The notes under the pieces: model-generated
What the model saw: the letters and a program-made list of their open reading frames with translations, nothing else
Told to the model about the DNA's origin: nothing
The model's database searches: none
Made by a program: the position numbers and the translations under genes
Shown here: piece by piece, positions 15,150-22,022 of the stretch
How the letters are laid out: every line of letters starts with the position of its first letter
How positions within the stretch are numbered: position 1 is the first letter of the stretch
Assembly: GCA_031425455.1 (NCBI GenBank)
Contig: JANPJJ010000163.1
Coordinates: 1 to 22,267, forward strand
Length of the DNA stretch: 22,267 nt
Reading direction: 5' to 3'
Origin: Sandaracinobacteroides sp031425455
GTDB taxonomy: Bacteria > Pseudomonadota > Alphaproteobacteria > Sphingomonadales > Sphingomonadaceae

Positions 15150-15886
15150 TGGACGTGTCCAGGCGTTCGATCCTCCTGGGCAGCGGCCTGCTGCTGACGG
15201 GCTGCGACGGTGCAAGTCGCGATCCCCGGGTTTTGAAGCTTTTGTCCAGCGCCGAGGGGCTGACGATGGGCGCGCAGAGGCTGGTCGGTCGCAACGCGCT
15301 GGCGACCGAGTTCGATGCCGGCGAGATATCGCCCCGGTTCAAGGCCAACGGCAACATAGACCCGACCACGCCGCGGTATCTGGCGCAGCGCCGAACCGGT
15401 TTTGCAGACTGGCGCGTCGTCGTGGACGGCCTGGTCGACCGCCCGCTGTCGCTGTCGCTGTCCGATCTTACCCGGATGCCGCAACGCACCCAGATCACCC
15501 GGCACGACTGCGTGGAAGGGTGGAGCGCGATCGGGCAGTGGACCGGGCCGGTGCTGGGCCCGATCCTGCAAGCGGCCGGGGTCAAGTCCACCGCTCGTTA
15601 CGCCGTCTTCCACTGCGCCGACTCCTTCGGAACCTCGCCCTATTATGAAAGCGTCGACATGGTGGACGCCTTCCACCCGCAGACGATCCTGGCGCACCGG
15701 CTGAACGGCGAGCCGCTGCCGGTGGGCAACGGCGCCCCGGTGCGGCTGCGGGTGGAGCGACAGCTGGGCTACAAGCACGCCAAATATGTGGAGCGGATCG
15801 AGCTTCGCGATACATTGGCCGGTGTCGGGCGCGGCAAGGGCGGCTATTGGCCCGATCGCGGTTACGAATGGTATGCCGGCATCTGA
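15149..15886 (+). CDS. Molybdopterin-dependent oxidoreductase, sulfite-oxidase fold, Tat-type lipoprotein
   Basis: A 245-residue secreted molybdoenzyme. The N-terminus combines a twin-arginine motif (SRRSIL, residues 4-9) with a short hydrophobic core and a lipobox LTGC (Cys19), so it is probably Tat-exported and lipid-anchored. The sulfite-oxidase molybdopterin domain follows: DWRVVVDGLVDRPLSLSL (87-104), then HDCVEGW with the candidate molybdenum-ligating Cys121, AVFHCADSFGTSPYYESV, and a C-terminal PVRLRVERQLGYKHAKYVERIEL segment typical of the YedY/MsrP side of the family. It is shorter than MsrP (about 330). ATG overlaps the cytochrome stop by one base (TGATG). Substrate unknown. Methionine sulfoxide, sulfite or another oxyanion are possibilities I cannot separate. 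Confidence 0.88.
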   Translation: MDVSRRSILLGSGLLLTGCDGASRDPRVLKLLSSAEGLTMGAQRLVGRNALATEFDAGEISPRFKANGNIDPTTPRYLAQRRTGFADWRVVVDGLVDRPLSLSLSDLTRMPQRTQITRHDCVEGWSAIGQWTGPVLGPILQAAGVKSTARYAVFHCADSFGTSPYYESVDMVDAFHPQTILAHRLNGEPLPVGNGAPVRLRVERQLGYKHAKYVERIELRDTLAGVGRGKGGYWPDRGYEWYAGI

Positions 15887-15930
15887 AGGCGCACTTGTGA
15901 GGCGCGTCCGGCGCCGCTAACCCCGCGTGG

Positions 15931-16383
15931 ATGGCAGCGGTTCTGGTCGAGGATGGCCCCTGGAGGGGCTGGAAGGCGTGGCACGCGGTGCCCGAGGGCC
16001 GCTTTGTCGATGGCCTGGGCGACGTGTTCTACCGCGACGAAGCCGTAAACGGCGGGCCGGGCATCCTCGCCTGCATCGAAACCGCGCGCAAGCACGCCAA
16101 CGGGCTCGGTTTTCTTCATGGCGGCTTCCTGATGGCGTTCGTTGACGTCACCATGTTCGCCACGATCCGGCACATGCTGGCGACCCAGGCCGGAGTCACG
16201 CTCCAGTGCAGCACCGACTTCATCGGGGCCGGCGACGTCGGCAAGGTGCTGGAAGGCCGCGGCCATGTCGTCAAGGAAACCGGCAAGATGGTCTGGGTTG
16301 CCGGCACGCTGACGCAGGACGACGGCCGCCATCTGGTGGCGCAGTGGCACGGCCTGCTTCGCAAGGTCCCGCGCAACCGGTGA
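15931..16383 (+). CDS. PaaI-type hotdog-fold thioesterase
   Basis: A 150-residue hotdog-fold protein, probably an acyl-CoA thioesterase. The core motif is GFLHGGFLMAFVDVTM (60-75), with HGG at 63-65 and Asp72, the arrangement seen in PaaI-like enzymes. The C-terminal half has a VTLQCSTDFIG strand and a GRGHVVKETGKMVWVAGTL strand pair as expected. The ATG at 15931 is the only one following an in-frame TGA at 15898, so the start is well bounded despite a poor Shine-Dalgarno. Its stop overlaps the GTG start of zapE. Substrate unknown. The neighbouring genes give no clear metabolic clue. Confidence 0.85.
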   Translation: MAAVLVEDGPWRGWKAWHAVPEGRFVDGLGDVFYRDEAVNGGPGILACIETARKHANGLGFLHGGFLMAFVDVTMFATIRHMLATQAGVTLQCSTDFIGAGDVGKVLEGRGHVVKETGKMVWVAGTLTQDDGRHLVAQWHGLLRKVPRNR

Positions 16384-17498
16384 GTGCAGTTCGCGCGACC
16401 TATGATGCTCTGGTGGCCTCGGGGCAGCTCCGGCCGGATGCGACGCAATCGGCGATTGTAACCAAGCTGGAGGCGCTGGCGCAGATGCTGGAGGCACCGC
16501 GGCCGCAACCGGGCCTGCTGGCGCGGCTGTTCGGGGCGCGGCCCCCGGCCCCCGTGCGCGGCATCTACCTTTGGGGTGGCGTGGGGCGCGGCAAGTCCAT
16601 GCTGATGGACCTGTTCTTCCAGCATGTGTCGGTCCCGCCGGCGCGCCGGGTGCATTTCCACGCCTTCATGCTGGAAACCCACGCCCGGATCGCAGCCGCG
16701 CGCGATGCCGGCGGCGGTGACCCGATCCCGGCGGTCGCGGCGCAATGGGCGGCACAGGCGCGGCTGCTCGCGTTCGACGAGATGCAGGTCACGAACGTCG
16801 CCGATGCGATGATCCTGTCGCGCCTGTTCACGGCGCTGCTCGCAGCCGGGGTCACCGTGGTCGCCACCTCCAACCGGGCCCCGGCAGACCTCTACAAGGA
16901 TGGCCTGAACCGCGAGCTGTTCCTGCCCTTCATCGCGCTGCTGGAGCGCGAGCTCGATGTGGAGGCGCTGAACGGGCCGACCGATTATCGTCTCGACCGG
17001 CTCGGCGGGATGCCGACCTACTACACGCCGAACGGCCCTGCAGCGTCGGCGGCACTCTCCGAGCTGTTCTTCCGCCTCACCGACTTTCCGGTCGAAGACC
17101 GTGCCAATGTGCCCACCGCGGAGCTGGATGTCGGCGGCAGTCGAAGCCTGCACGTCCCCAAAAGCCTGAAAGGCGTCTGCGTGTTCAGCTTCAAGCGGCT
17201 GTGCGGCGAAGCCAGGGGCGCGGCCGACTATCTTGCGGTCGCGCGCACCTATCACACGCTAGTTCTGGTCGGAGTGCCTGTGCTGGGCGCGGACAGGCGC
17301 AACGAAGCCGCCCGTTTCGTGACCTTGATCGACGCGCTCTACGAATGGCATGTGAAGCTGCTGGTGGCAGCCGATGCCCCGCCAGACCGGCTTTACCCGC
17401 AAGGCGACGGAAGATTCGAGTTCGAGCGAACGGTCTCGCGCCTGATGGAAATGCAGTCGGCGGACTATCTCGCCGAGGGCCATGGCCTGAGGGCCTGA
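16380..17498 (+). CDS. zapE: Cell division protein ZapE / AFG1-family ATPase
   Basis: A 372-residue AAA-like ATPase of the AFG1/ZapE family, associated in E. coli with the Z-ring and in mitochondria with protein quality control. Walker A is GGVGRGKS (66-73), with K72. Walker B is LLAFDEMQV, with Asp133-Glu134. The sensor-like VATSNRAPADLYKDGLNR follows. The C-terminal half has PTDYRLDRL, GVCVFSFKRLCG and RNEAARFVTLIDALYE, all standard for the family. I chose the GTG at 16380, which overlaps the thioesterase stop (GTGA). No earlier in-frame start would fit family length. In alphaproteobacteria this gene is often beside mdh. Here an efflux pair lies between them. Confidence 0.94.
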   Translation: MSAVRATYDALVASGQLRPDATQSAIVTKLEALAQMLEAPRPQPGLLARLFGARPPAPVRGIYLWGGVGRGKSMLMDLFFQHVSVPPARRVHFHAFMLETHARIAAARDAGGGDPIPAVAAQWAAQARLLAFDEMQVTNVADAMILSRLFTALLAAGVTVVATSNRAPADLYKDGLNRELFLPFIALLERELDVEALNGPTDYRLDRLGGMPTYYTPNGPAASAALSELFFRLTDFPVEDRANVPTAELDVGGSRSLHVPKSLKGVCVFSFKRLCGEARGAADYLAVARTYHTLVLVGVPVLGADRRNEAARFVTLIDALYEWHVKLLVAADAPPDRLYPQGDGRFEFERTVSRLMEMQSADYLAEGHGLRA

Positions 17499-17553
17499 CC
17501 CTGTGCAAAAGGGCGTTGCGGCCCCCGGGATTGCGCCATAGGCCAGCGCCCGT

Positions 17554-18588
17554 ATGGAAAAGGCCCGCACGCATATCCTCCCGCTGCTTCTGGCGCTTCT
17601 TGCCCTGGCCGGGCTGGGCGGCGGGCTCTGGTGGTTCCTGGAAGGCCGCCACCGGCAGTCCACCGACAACGCCTATGTCGAGGCCGATATGGCGGTGATG
17701 GCGGCCAAGGTGCCGGGCTATGTCGCCGCGGTTGACGTGACCGACAACCAGGCCGTGAAGGCGGGGCAGCCTCTGGTTCATATCGTCGACGCCGATTACC
17801 GCGCAGCGCTGGCGAAGGCCGAGGCGGAGGTCGCGCGGCTGTCGGGCGAACGCGGGGCGGCCGGCGCTCGAACTATGGCGGAGGTGAATGCCGTTGCCGA
17901 GGCTGAGGCAGCCCTGCGCGCGGCACAAGCCGAGGCCCGGCGCGCTGCAGCCGATGTCGGCCGCGCCGAGGGCCTTCTGAAACAGGGGTTTGCAACGCGC
18001 GCGGTCGTGGACGCCAGGCGTGCCGACGCGGAATCGACGGCCGCGGTCGTCGCCGAGCGGCGTGCCGCCATCGCATCGGCCCAGGCGGACAGGCAGGCGG
18101 CGTCGGGCTCTGCCAGCGGCGCAAGCGGGGCCCTGAAGGCGGCCATCGCCCAGCGAGAGGCAGCGCGACTCGACTTGGAGAACACTGTCATCCGGGCGCC
18201 GTTCGATGGCGTTGTCGGCAACCGAAGCGTGCGCCCGGGCCAGTTCGCGCGCCAGGGCCAGCAGCTGATGGTGGTGGTGCCGGTCAGCCAAGCCTATGTG
18301 GTGGCAAACTTCAAAGAAACCCAGATCGCCGGCCTGAAGCCGGGCATGCCGGTCAAGCTCGTGCTCGACGCCTGGCCCGACGCGCCGTTGAAAGGCACGA
18401 TCGACAGTTTCGCCCCGGCCTCGGGCTCGCGCTTTTCCGTGATCCCGCCCGAAAACGCGACGGGCAACTTCACCCGGATCGTGCAGCGCGTGCCGGTGAA
18501 GATCCGGATCGAACGCCCGCTTCCCGCCGGCGTGCAGCTGGTGCCCGGCATTTCCGCCAAGGTCGTGGCAGACGAGCGAGACGGATGA
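17554..18588 (+). CDS. emrA: HlyD/EmrA-family efflux membrane-fusion protein
   Basis: A 344-residue periplasmic adaptor of a tripartite drug efflux system. One N-terminal membrane anchor (about 8-29) is followed by STDNAYVEADMAVMAAKVPGYV (36-57), the barrel-sandwich start typical of EmrA. A long Ala-rich coiled-coil hairpin spans about 80-205. The second lipoyl half is LDLENTVIRAPFDGVVGNRSVRPGQF, followed by a beta-barrel with PVKLVLDAWP. The ATG at 17554 starts directly before the anchor, with no strong Shine-Dalgarno. Its TGA overlaps the emrB ATG. No outer-membrane (TolC/NodT) gene or adjacent MarR/TetR regulator is present in the window. Confidence 0.92.
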   Translation: MEKARTHILPLLLALLALAGLGGGLWWFLEGRHRQSTDNAYVEADMAVMAAKVPGYVAAVDVTDNQAVKAGQPLVHIVDADYRAALAKAEAEVARLSGERGAAGARTMAEVNAVAEAEAALRAAQAEARRAAADVGRAEGLLKQGFATRAVVDARRADAESTAAVVAERRAAIASAQADRQAASGSASGASGALKAAIAQREAARLDLENTVIRAPFDGVVGNRSVRPGQFARQGQQLMVVVPVSQAYVVANFKETQIAGLKPGMPVKLVLDAWPDAPLKGTIDSFAPASGSRFSVIPPENATGNFTRIVQRVPVKIRIERPLPAGVQLVPGISAKVVADERDG

Positions 18589-20186
18589 CAACCGGCGTCC
18601 GGCTTGCGGCGCCGGCCGTCGCGTTGCCGGCCGAACGGCCCGATGCGCCCGACGCGGCCACCTTCTTCGCCTTCATCCTGATGGCCTTCGGCATGTTTAT
18701 GGCGATCCTCGACATCCAGATCGTCGCGGCCTCGCTGGGGCAGATCCAGGCCGGGCTTTCGGCCAGCGCCGACGAGGTGGCCTGGGTGCAGACCAGCTAC
18801 CTGATCGCCGAGGTCGTCATGATCCCGCTGTCGGGCTTCCTGTCGCGCGCGTTGACGATCCGCTGGCTGTTCGTGCTGTCGTCAGGGCTGTTCACGATCG
18901 CGAGCCTGGTCTGCGCCACCGTCACCACGATCGAAGGGATGATCGTGGCGCGCGCTTTCCAGGGCTTCGTTGGCGGCGCGATGATCCCCACCGTCTATGC
19001 CGCCAGCTTCCTGATGTTCGGGCGCGGCCGTCAGACGCGGGTGACCGTTGCAGTTTCGTTCATCGTCACGCTCGCGCCGACGATCGGCCCGGCGTTGGGC
19101 GGCTGGCTGACGGGGTTCCTCAGCTGGCACTGGCTATTCCTGATCAACATCGTGCCGGGCATCTTCATCACGCTGGGGGTCGCGCTGCTGGTGAAGCTGG
19201 ACGACAAGCCAGATTTGGTGCTGCTGAAACGGATCGACGTGCCCGGCCTCGTCGCCTTGTCGCTGCTGGGCGGGGGCCTCGTCTTCGTGCTGGAAGACGG
19301 CGCGCGCCGGCAATGGTTCGAGGACGAGGCGGTGCGCATCATGTCGATGCTGGTGGTCCTGGCCGGCATGCTGCTCTGGTGGCGGATAAAGACTGCGGCC
19401 GAGCCTGTCGTCAGCTTCAAACCGTTCACCAATTTGAATTTCCTGGCCGGCAGCCTGATGGGAATGGTGTTCGGGATCGGGCTCTATGGCCTCGTTTATC
19501 TGTATCCGCTGTTCCTGACCCGGGTGGCGGATCTTTCCTCGGCGCAGATCGGGTCGACCGTGTTCGTAACCGGCATGTTCATGGCCGTGACCGCCCCGGT
19601 GTCGGGCTGGCTGTCGGCCCGGGTCGACGTGCGGCTGCTGGCGTCGGCCGGCTTCCTGCTCCTCGCGGCGTCCACCTGGATCACCACCGGTCTCACCAAC
19701 GAGTGGCGCTTTGCCCAGCTGTTCTGGCCGCAGGCGCTGCGCGGCATCGGCATCATGTTCTGCATCGTGTCGGTTGCGGTGATGAGCTTTGCGACGCTGC
19801 CTCAGGCGCTGATCAAGGATTCGACCGGCCTGTTCACGCTGTGCCGCAACATGGGAGGCGCGGTGGGCATCGCACTCATCAACACGACCCTTGCCGTTCG
19901 CACCAACTTCCACCAGGCGCGGTTGGCCGAATCCGCCAATCCCGGGCGGCCGGAAATCGCCGAGCGGCTCGACATGATGACCGGCATGGCGATCGCACGC
20001 GGCTACCCGGACCCGGAAGGCTTCGCGGTGCGCGCAATGGCCCAGATCCTCAAGCGCGAGGCGCTCGTGATGGCCATGGCAGACGCCTTCCTGGTGCTTT
20101 CGATCTTGTTCCTGATGTTTTCGGTGGTGCCGGCCTTCCTGAAAAAGCCCGGCAGCTTCTCCGATCCGGTTCCTGAAGCCCCCTGA
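18585..20186 (+). CDS. emrB: DHA2-family (EmrB/QacA-type) MFS drug exporter
   Basis: A 533-residue proton-driven exporter of the DHA2 major-facilitator family with about 14 membrane segments. Key segments are MAILDIQIVAASLGQIQ (first helix, replacing the commoner LDxTIVNVAL), WVQTSYLIAEVVMIPLSGFLS, ARAFQGFVGGAMIPTV, and TLAPTIGPALGGWLTG (motif C of drug antiporters) followed by SWHWLFLINIVPG. Length matches EmrB (about 510-530). The DIQIVAASL variant is a recognised alphaproteobacterial subtype. Coupled to emrA by a 4-base overlap. Substrate cannot be read from sequence; the EmrAB family exports hydrophobic, often acidic or uncoupler-like compounds. Confidence 0.93.
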   Translation: MTTGVRLAAPAVALPAERPDAPDAATFFAFILMAFGMFMAILDIQIVAASLGQIQAGLSASADEVAWVQTSYLIAEVVMIPLSGFLSRALTIRWLFVLSSGLFTIASLVCATVTTIEGMIVARAFQGFVGGAMIPTVYAASFLMFGRGRQTRVTVAVSFIVTLAPTIGPALGGWLTGFLSWHWLFLINIVPGIFITLGVALLVKLDDKPDLVLLKRIDVPGLVALSLLGGGLVFVLEDGARRQWFEDEAVRIMSMLVVLAGMLLWWRIKTAAEPVVSFKPFTNLNFLAGSLMGMVFGIGLYGLVYLYPLFLTRVADLSSAQIGSTVFVTGMFMAVTAPVSGWLSARVDVRLLASAGFLLLAASTWITTGLTNEWRFAQLFWPQALRGIGIMFCIVSVAVMSFATLPQALIKDSTGLFTLCRNMGGAVGIALINTTLAVRTNFHQARLAESANPGRPEIAERLDMMTGMAIARGYPDPEGFAVRAMAQILKREALVMAMADAFLVLSILFLMFSVVPAFLKKPGSFSDPVPEAP

Positions 20187-20198
20187 ATCGTTCCTGTC

Positions 20199-20218
20199 AT
20201 CCCAGCAAAGGCTGGGAT
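20199..20218. repeat. REP-like palindrome in the emrB-mdh gap
   Basis: ATCCCAGC (20199-20206) and GCTGGGAT (20211-20218) form a perfect 8-bp stem with an AAAG loop, within the longer TCATCCCAGCAAAGGCTGGGATCTC context. This closely resembles the dispersed palindromes with core CATCCCGGC/GCCGGGAT common in sphingomonad and related genomes. It sits 13 bases after the emrB stop, so it may also end the emrAB transcript, although no T-run follows. Confidence 0.6.
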
Positions 20219-20249
20219 CTCCCGACGCCCCGCCGATGTCCGACGTCGG

Positions 20250-20278
20250 TTGACGCCCCCAAAGTCGCAGGTCTATCG
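20250..20278 (+). promoter_or_regulatory. Candidate sigma-70 promoter for mdh
   Basis: TTGACG (20250-20255), a 17-base spacer and CTATCG (20273-20278) lie 35 bases before the mdh start. The -35 matches the alphaproteobacterial TTGACG preference. This promoter would let mdh be transcribed independently of emrAB. Pattern-based call. Confidence 0.5.
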
Positions 20279-20312
20279 CACCCCCGCATTTCCATCCTGA
20301 AGGACTTCCCCC

Positions 20313-21275
20313 ATGGCACGCTCCAAGATCGCCCTTATCGGCGCCGGCAATATCGGCGGCACGCTGGCCCACCTCGCGGCCGCGAAGGAGCTTGGCGACA
20401 TCGTGCTGTTCGATGTGGTGGAAGGCGTGCCGCAGGGGAAAGCGCTGGACCTGGCACAGTGCGGCCCCGTGGAGCGGTTCGACGCGCATCTGAAGGGGAG
20501 CAACGACTATGCGGATATCGCCGGCGCCGACGTGATCATCGTGACGGCCGGCGTGGCGAGGAAGCCCGGCATGAGCCGCGACGACCTGCTGGGCATCAAT
20601 CTGAAGGTCATGAAGGCCGTGGGCGAAGGCATCAGGGCCAATGCGCCCGACGCCTTCGTGATCTGCATCACCAACCCGCTGGACGCAATGGTATGGGCGC
20701 TGCGCGAATTCTCCGGGCTGCCGCATCACATGGTGGTCGGGATGGCCGGCGTGCTGGATTCGGCGCGTTTCCGCCACTTCCTGGCCGAGGAGTTCAAGGT
20801 GAGCGTCAAGGACGTGACGGCGTTCGTGCTGGGCGGCCACGGCGATACGATGGTGCCGGTGGTGGAATATTCGACCGTTGCCGGCATCCCGATCCCTGAC
20901 CTCATCAAGATGGGCTGGTCCACTAAGGAGCGGATTGATGCGATCGTTCAGCGCACGCGCGCCGGCGGCGGCGAGATCGTCGGCTTGCTGAAAACCGGCA
21001 GCGCCTTCTACGCGCCGGCCACCAGCGGCATCGAAATGGCGGAGGCCTATCTCAAGGACTACAAACGAGTGATCCCCTGCGCCGTAAACCTGACCGGCCA
21101 ATATGGCGTCAACGACCTCTATGTCGGCGTGCCCTGCGTGATCGGCGCCGGCGGCATGGAAAAGGTGGTCGAGATCGAGCTGACCCCGGAAGCCAAGGCG
21201 AATTTCCAGGTCTCGGTCGACGCCGTCAAAGAACTGCTGGCAGCCTGCCGCGCGATCGATCCGGGCCTGGGGTAA
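20313..21275 (+). CDS. mdh: Malate dehydrogenase (NAD)
   Basis: A 320-residue LDH-like malate dehydrogenase of the TCA cycle (malate to oxaloacetate). The nucleotide-binding motif is GAGNIGG (10-16), with Asp34 at the end of the second strand for NAD preference. Substrate-binding arginines are in GVARKPGMSRDD (Arg83, Arg89) and VLDSAR (Arg152). The catalytic His176 is in GGHGDTM, and CITNPLD is at 118-124. Arg at position 83 in this loop is typical of malate rather than lactate specificity. The start is supported by AAGGA (20300-20304), 8 bases before the ATG. Usually followed directly by sucCD in alphaproteobacteria. Here a toxin-antitoxin pair intervenes. Confidence 0.97.
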   Translation: MARSKIALIGAGNIGGTLAHLAAAKELGDIVLFDVVEGVPQGKALDLAQCGPVERFDAHLKGSNDYADIAGADVIIVTAGVARKPGMSRDDLLGINLKVMKAVGEGIRANAPDAFVICITNPLDAMVWALREFSGLPHHMVVGMAGVLDSARFRHFLAEEFKVSVKDVTAFVLGGHGDTMVPVVEYSTVAGIPIPDLIKMGWSTKERIDAIVQRTRAGGGEIVGLLKTGSAFYAPATSGIEMAEAYLKDYKRVIPCAVNLTGQYGVNDLYVGVPCVIGAGGMEKVVEIELTPEAKANFQVSVDAVKELLAACRAIDPGLG

Positions 21276-21278
21276 GGC

Positions 21279-21307
21279 TTGATCGGGCGGAGTATATCCG
21301 GTATATC
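21279..21307 (+). promoter_or_regulatory. Candidate vapBC promoter giving a possible leaderless transcript
   Basis: TTGATC (21279-21284), a 17-base spacer and TATATC (21302-21307) form a good -35/-10 pair. Transcription would begin 6-7 bases after the -10, at about 21313-21314, which is the A of the vapB ATG. No Shine-Dalgarno precedes that ATG, and an in-frame TGA (21311-21313) sits directly before it, excluding an earlier start. Confidence 0.5.
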
Positions 21308-21309
21308 CG
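21292..21309. repeat. Tandem 9-bp direct repeat, candidate VapB operator
   Basis: GTATATCCG occurs twice back to back (21292-21300, 21301-21309). The second copy covers the proposed -10 of vapB. CGG/CCG half-sites flank the AT core, which would suit a dimeric AbrB-fold antitoxin. Autorepression through this site is inferred from position. Confidence 0.5.
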
Positions 21310-21313
21310 CTGA

Positions 21314-21577
21314 ATGAACGCACACTCTTCACGCACGTTCAAGTCTGGTAACTCCGAGGCAGTCCGGCTGCCCAAGGGGCTAGGTTTTGGAATTGGTACC
21401 GACGTCCGAATCGAACGGGACGGTGACCGTGTTGTGCTGACTGCGGTTGCGACCCCCGAGACGGTTCGGGCCAGCATGCGACAGCTAATCGACGACCTGC
21501 GTGCAATTCGCGGAGATGTCGTTCTGCCGCGACAGCCTCGTGAGCGGTTCGAGTTTCCAGACCGGGAGCGTTCTTGA
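21314..21577 (+). CDS. vapB: VapB antitoxin (AbrB/MazE-type swapped-hairpin fold)
   Basis: An 87-residue antitoxin. Residues 6-45 form the AbrB-like DNA-binding domain, with the VapB signature FKSGNSEAVRLPK (9-21) followed by GTDVRIERDGDRVVL. The C-terminal half (MRQLIDDLRAIRGDV and a basic/aromatic tail RERFEFPDRERS) would bind and block VapC. The start is forced by an in-frame stop immediately upstream. There is no Shine-Dalgarno. The TGA overlaps the TTG start of vapC, so the pair is coupled. Hand-counted GC over sampled lines is about 60%, somewhat below the flanking genes. Probably autoregulates through the repeat just upstream. Confidence 0.92.
   Translation: MNAHSSRTFKSGNSEAVRLPKGLGFGIGTDVRIERDGDRVVLTAVATPETVRASMRQLIDDLRAIRGDVVLPRQPRERFEFPDRERS
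21564..21568 (+). promoter_or_regulatory. Ribosome binding site GGGAG for the TTG start of vapC
   Basis: GGGAG lies 5 bases before TTG 21574-21576, inside the end of vapB. It supports the unusual TTG start, since no ATG exists near the PIN-domain N-terminus. Confidence 0.6.
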
Positions 21578-21957
21578 TCTTCATCGACACCAATGTTGCA
21601 ATCGACCTGTTGGATGAGGACGCGGTCACGCTCCGCCGATTTGAAGAGCTCGGCCACCCGCTGCATGTGCCCGTCATGGTGTGGGTAGAACTCGAACAGG
21701 GCCTGTCCCACGATCCCACGAATATTGCCATTCGGCGCAAGCTGCTGAATCGAATGCTGGAGAGCTTTCCTGCAATCCTGTTCGAGCCGCAGGATATCCG
21801 CCGATACGGTGAGATCGTGGGCACGCTGGGTTACAGTCGCCCGAAAGCAGCCGACCGCCTGATCGCCGCCCAGTGCCTTACCCGCAGCGCCTCGCTCATC
21901 ACCCGCAACGCGCGGGACTTCCGCGAGATCGACGGCTTGCAGCTCATCGAATGGTGA
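21574..21957 (+). CDS. vapC: VapC toxin, PIN-domain ribonuclease
   Basis: A 127-residue PIN-domain endoribonuclease toxin. Acidic metal-binding residues are in place: Asp5 in MIFIDTNVAIDLL, Glu39 in VWVELEQG, Asp94 in KAADRLIAAQ, and Asp115 near LITRNARDF. All four expected positions are intact, so it should be active unless held by VapB. It begins with TTG, overlapping the vapB stop (TTGA), with GGGAG 5 bases upstream. A low-efficiency start would keep toxin below antitoxin. Length is typical (about 125-135). Targets in this family are often tRNA or rRNA. None can be deduced here. Located between mdh and sucC, an unusual site. Confidence 0.93.
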   Translation: MIFIDTNVAIDLLDEDAVTLRRFEELGHPLHVPVMVWVELEQGLSHDPTNIAIRRKLLNRMLESFPAILFEPQDIRRYGEIVGTLGYSRPKAADRLIAAQCLTRSASLITRNARDFREIDGLQLIEW

Positions 21958-22022
21958 GCGCTTGCCGAGCCCGGCAGCCGCTTCCATAGAGCGCACGACG
22001 AATCCGAACGCGAGGGGCGCGC

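Noticed and set aside
14184..15215. N-terminal extension of the AraC protein to 629 codons
   Set aside because: The extension is antisense to the cytochrome b gene and has no domain. AraC-like sequence begins at the ATG at 14183.
19134..21332. Minus-strand open frame of about 730 codons antisense to emrB and mdh
   Set aside because: It is His/Arg/Gln/Asp-rich with no recognisable domain, and it mirrors the codon bias of two well-identified plus-strand genes. Long antisense frames are expected at this GC content.
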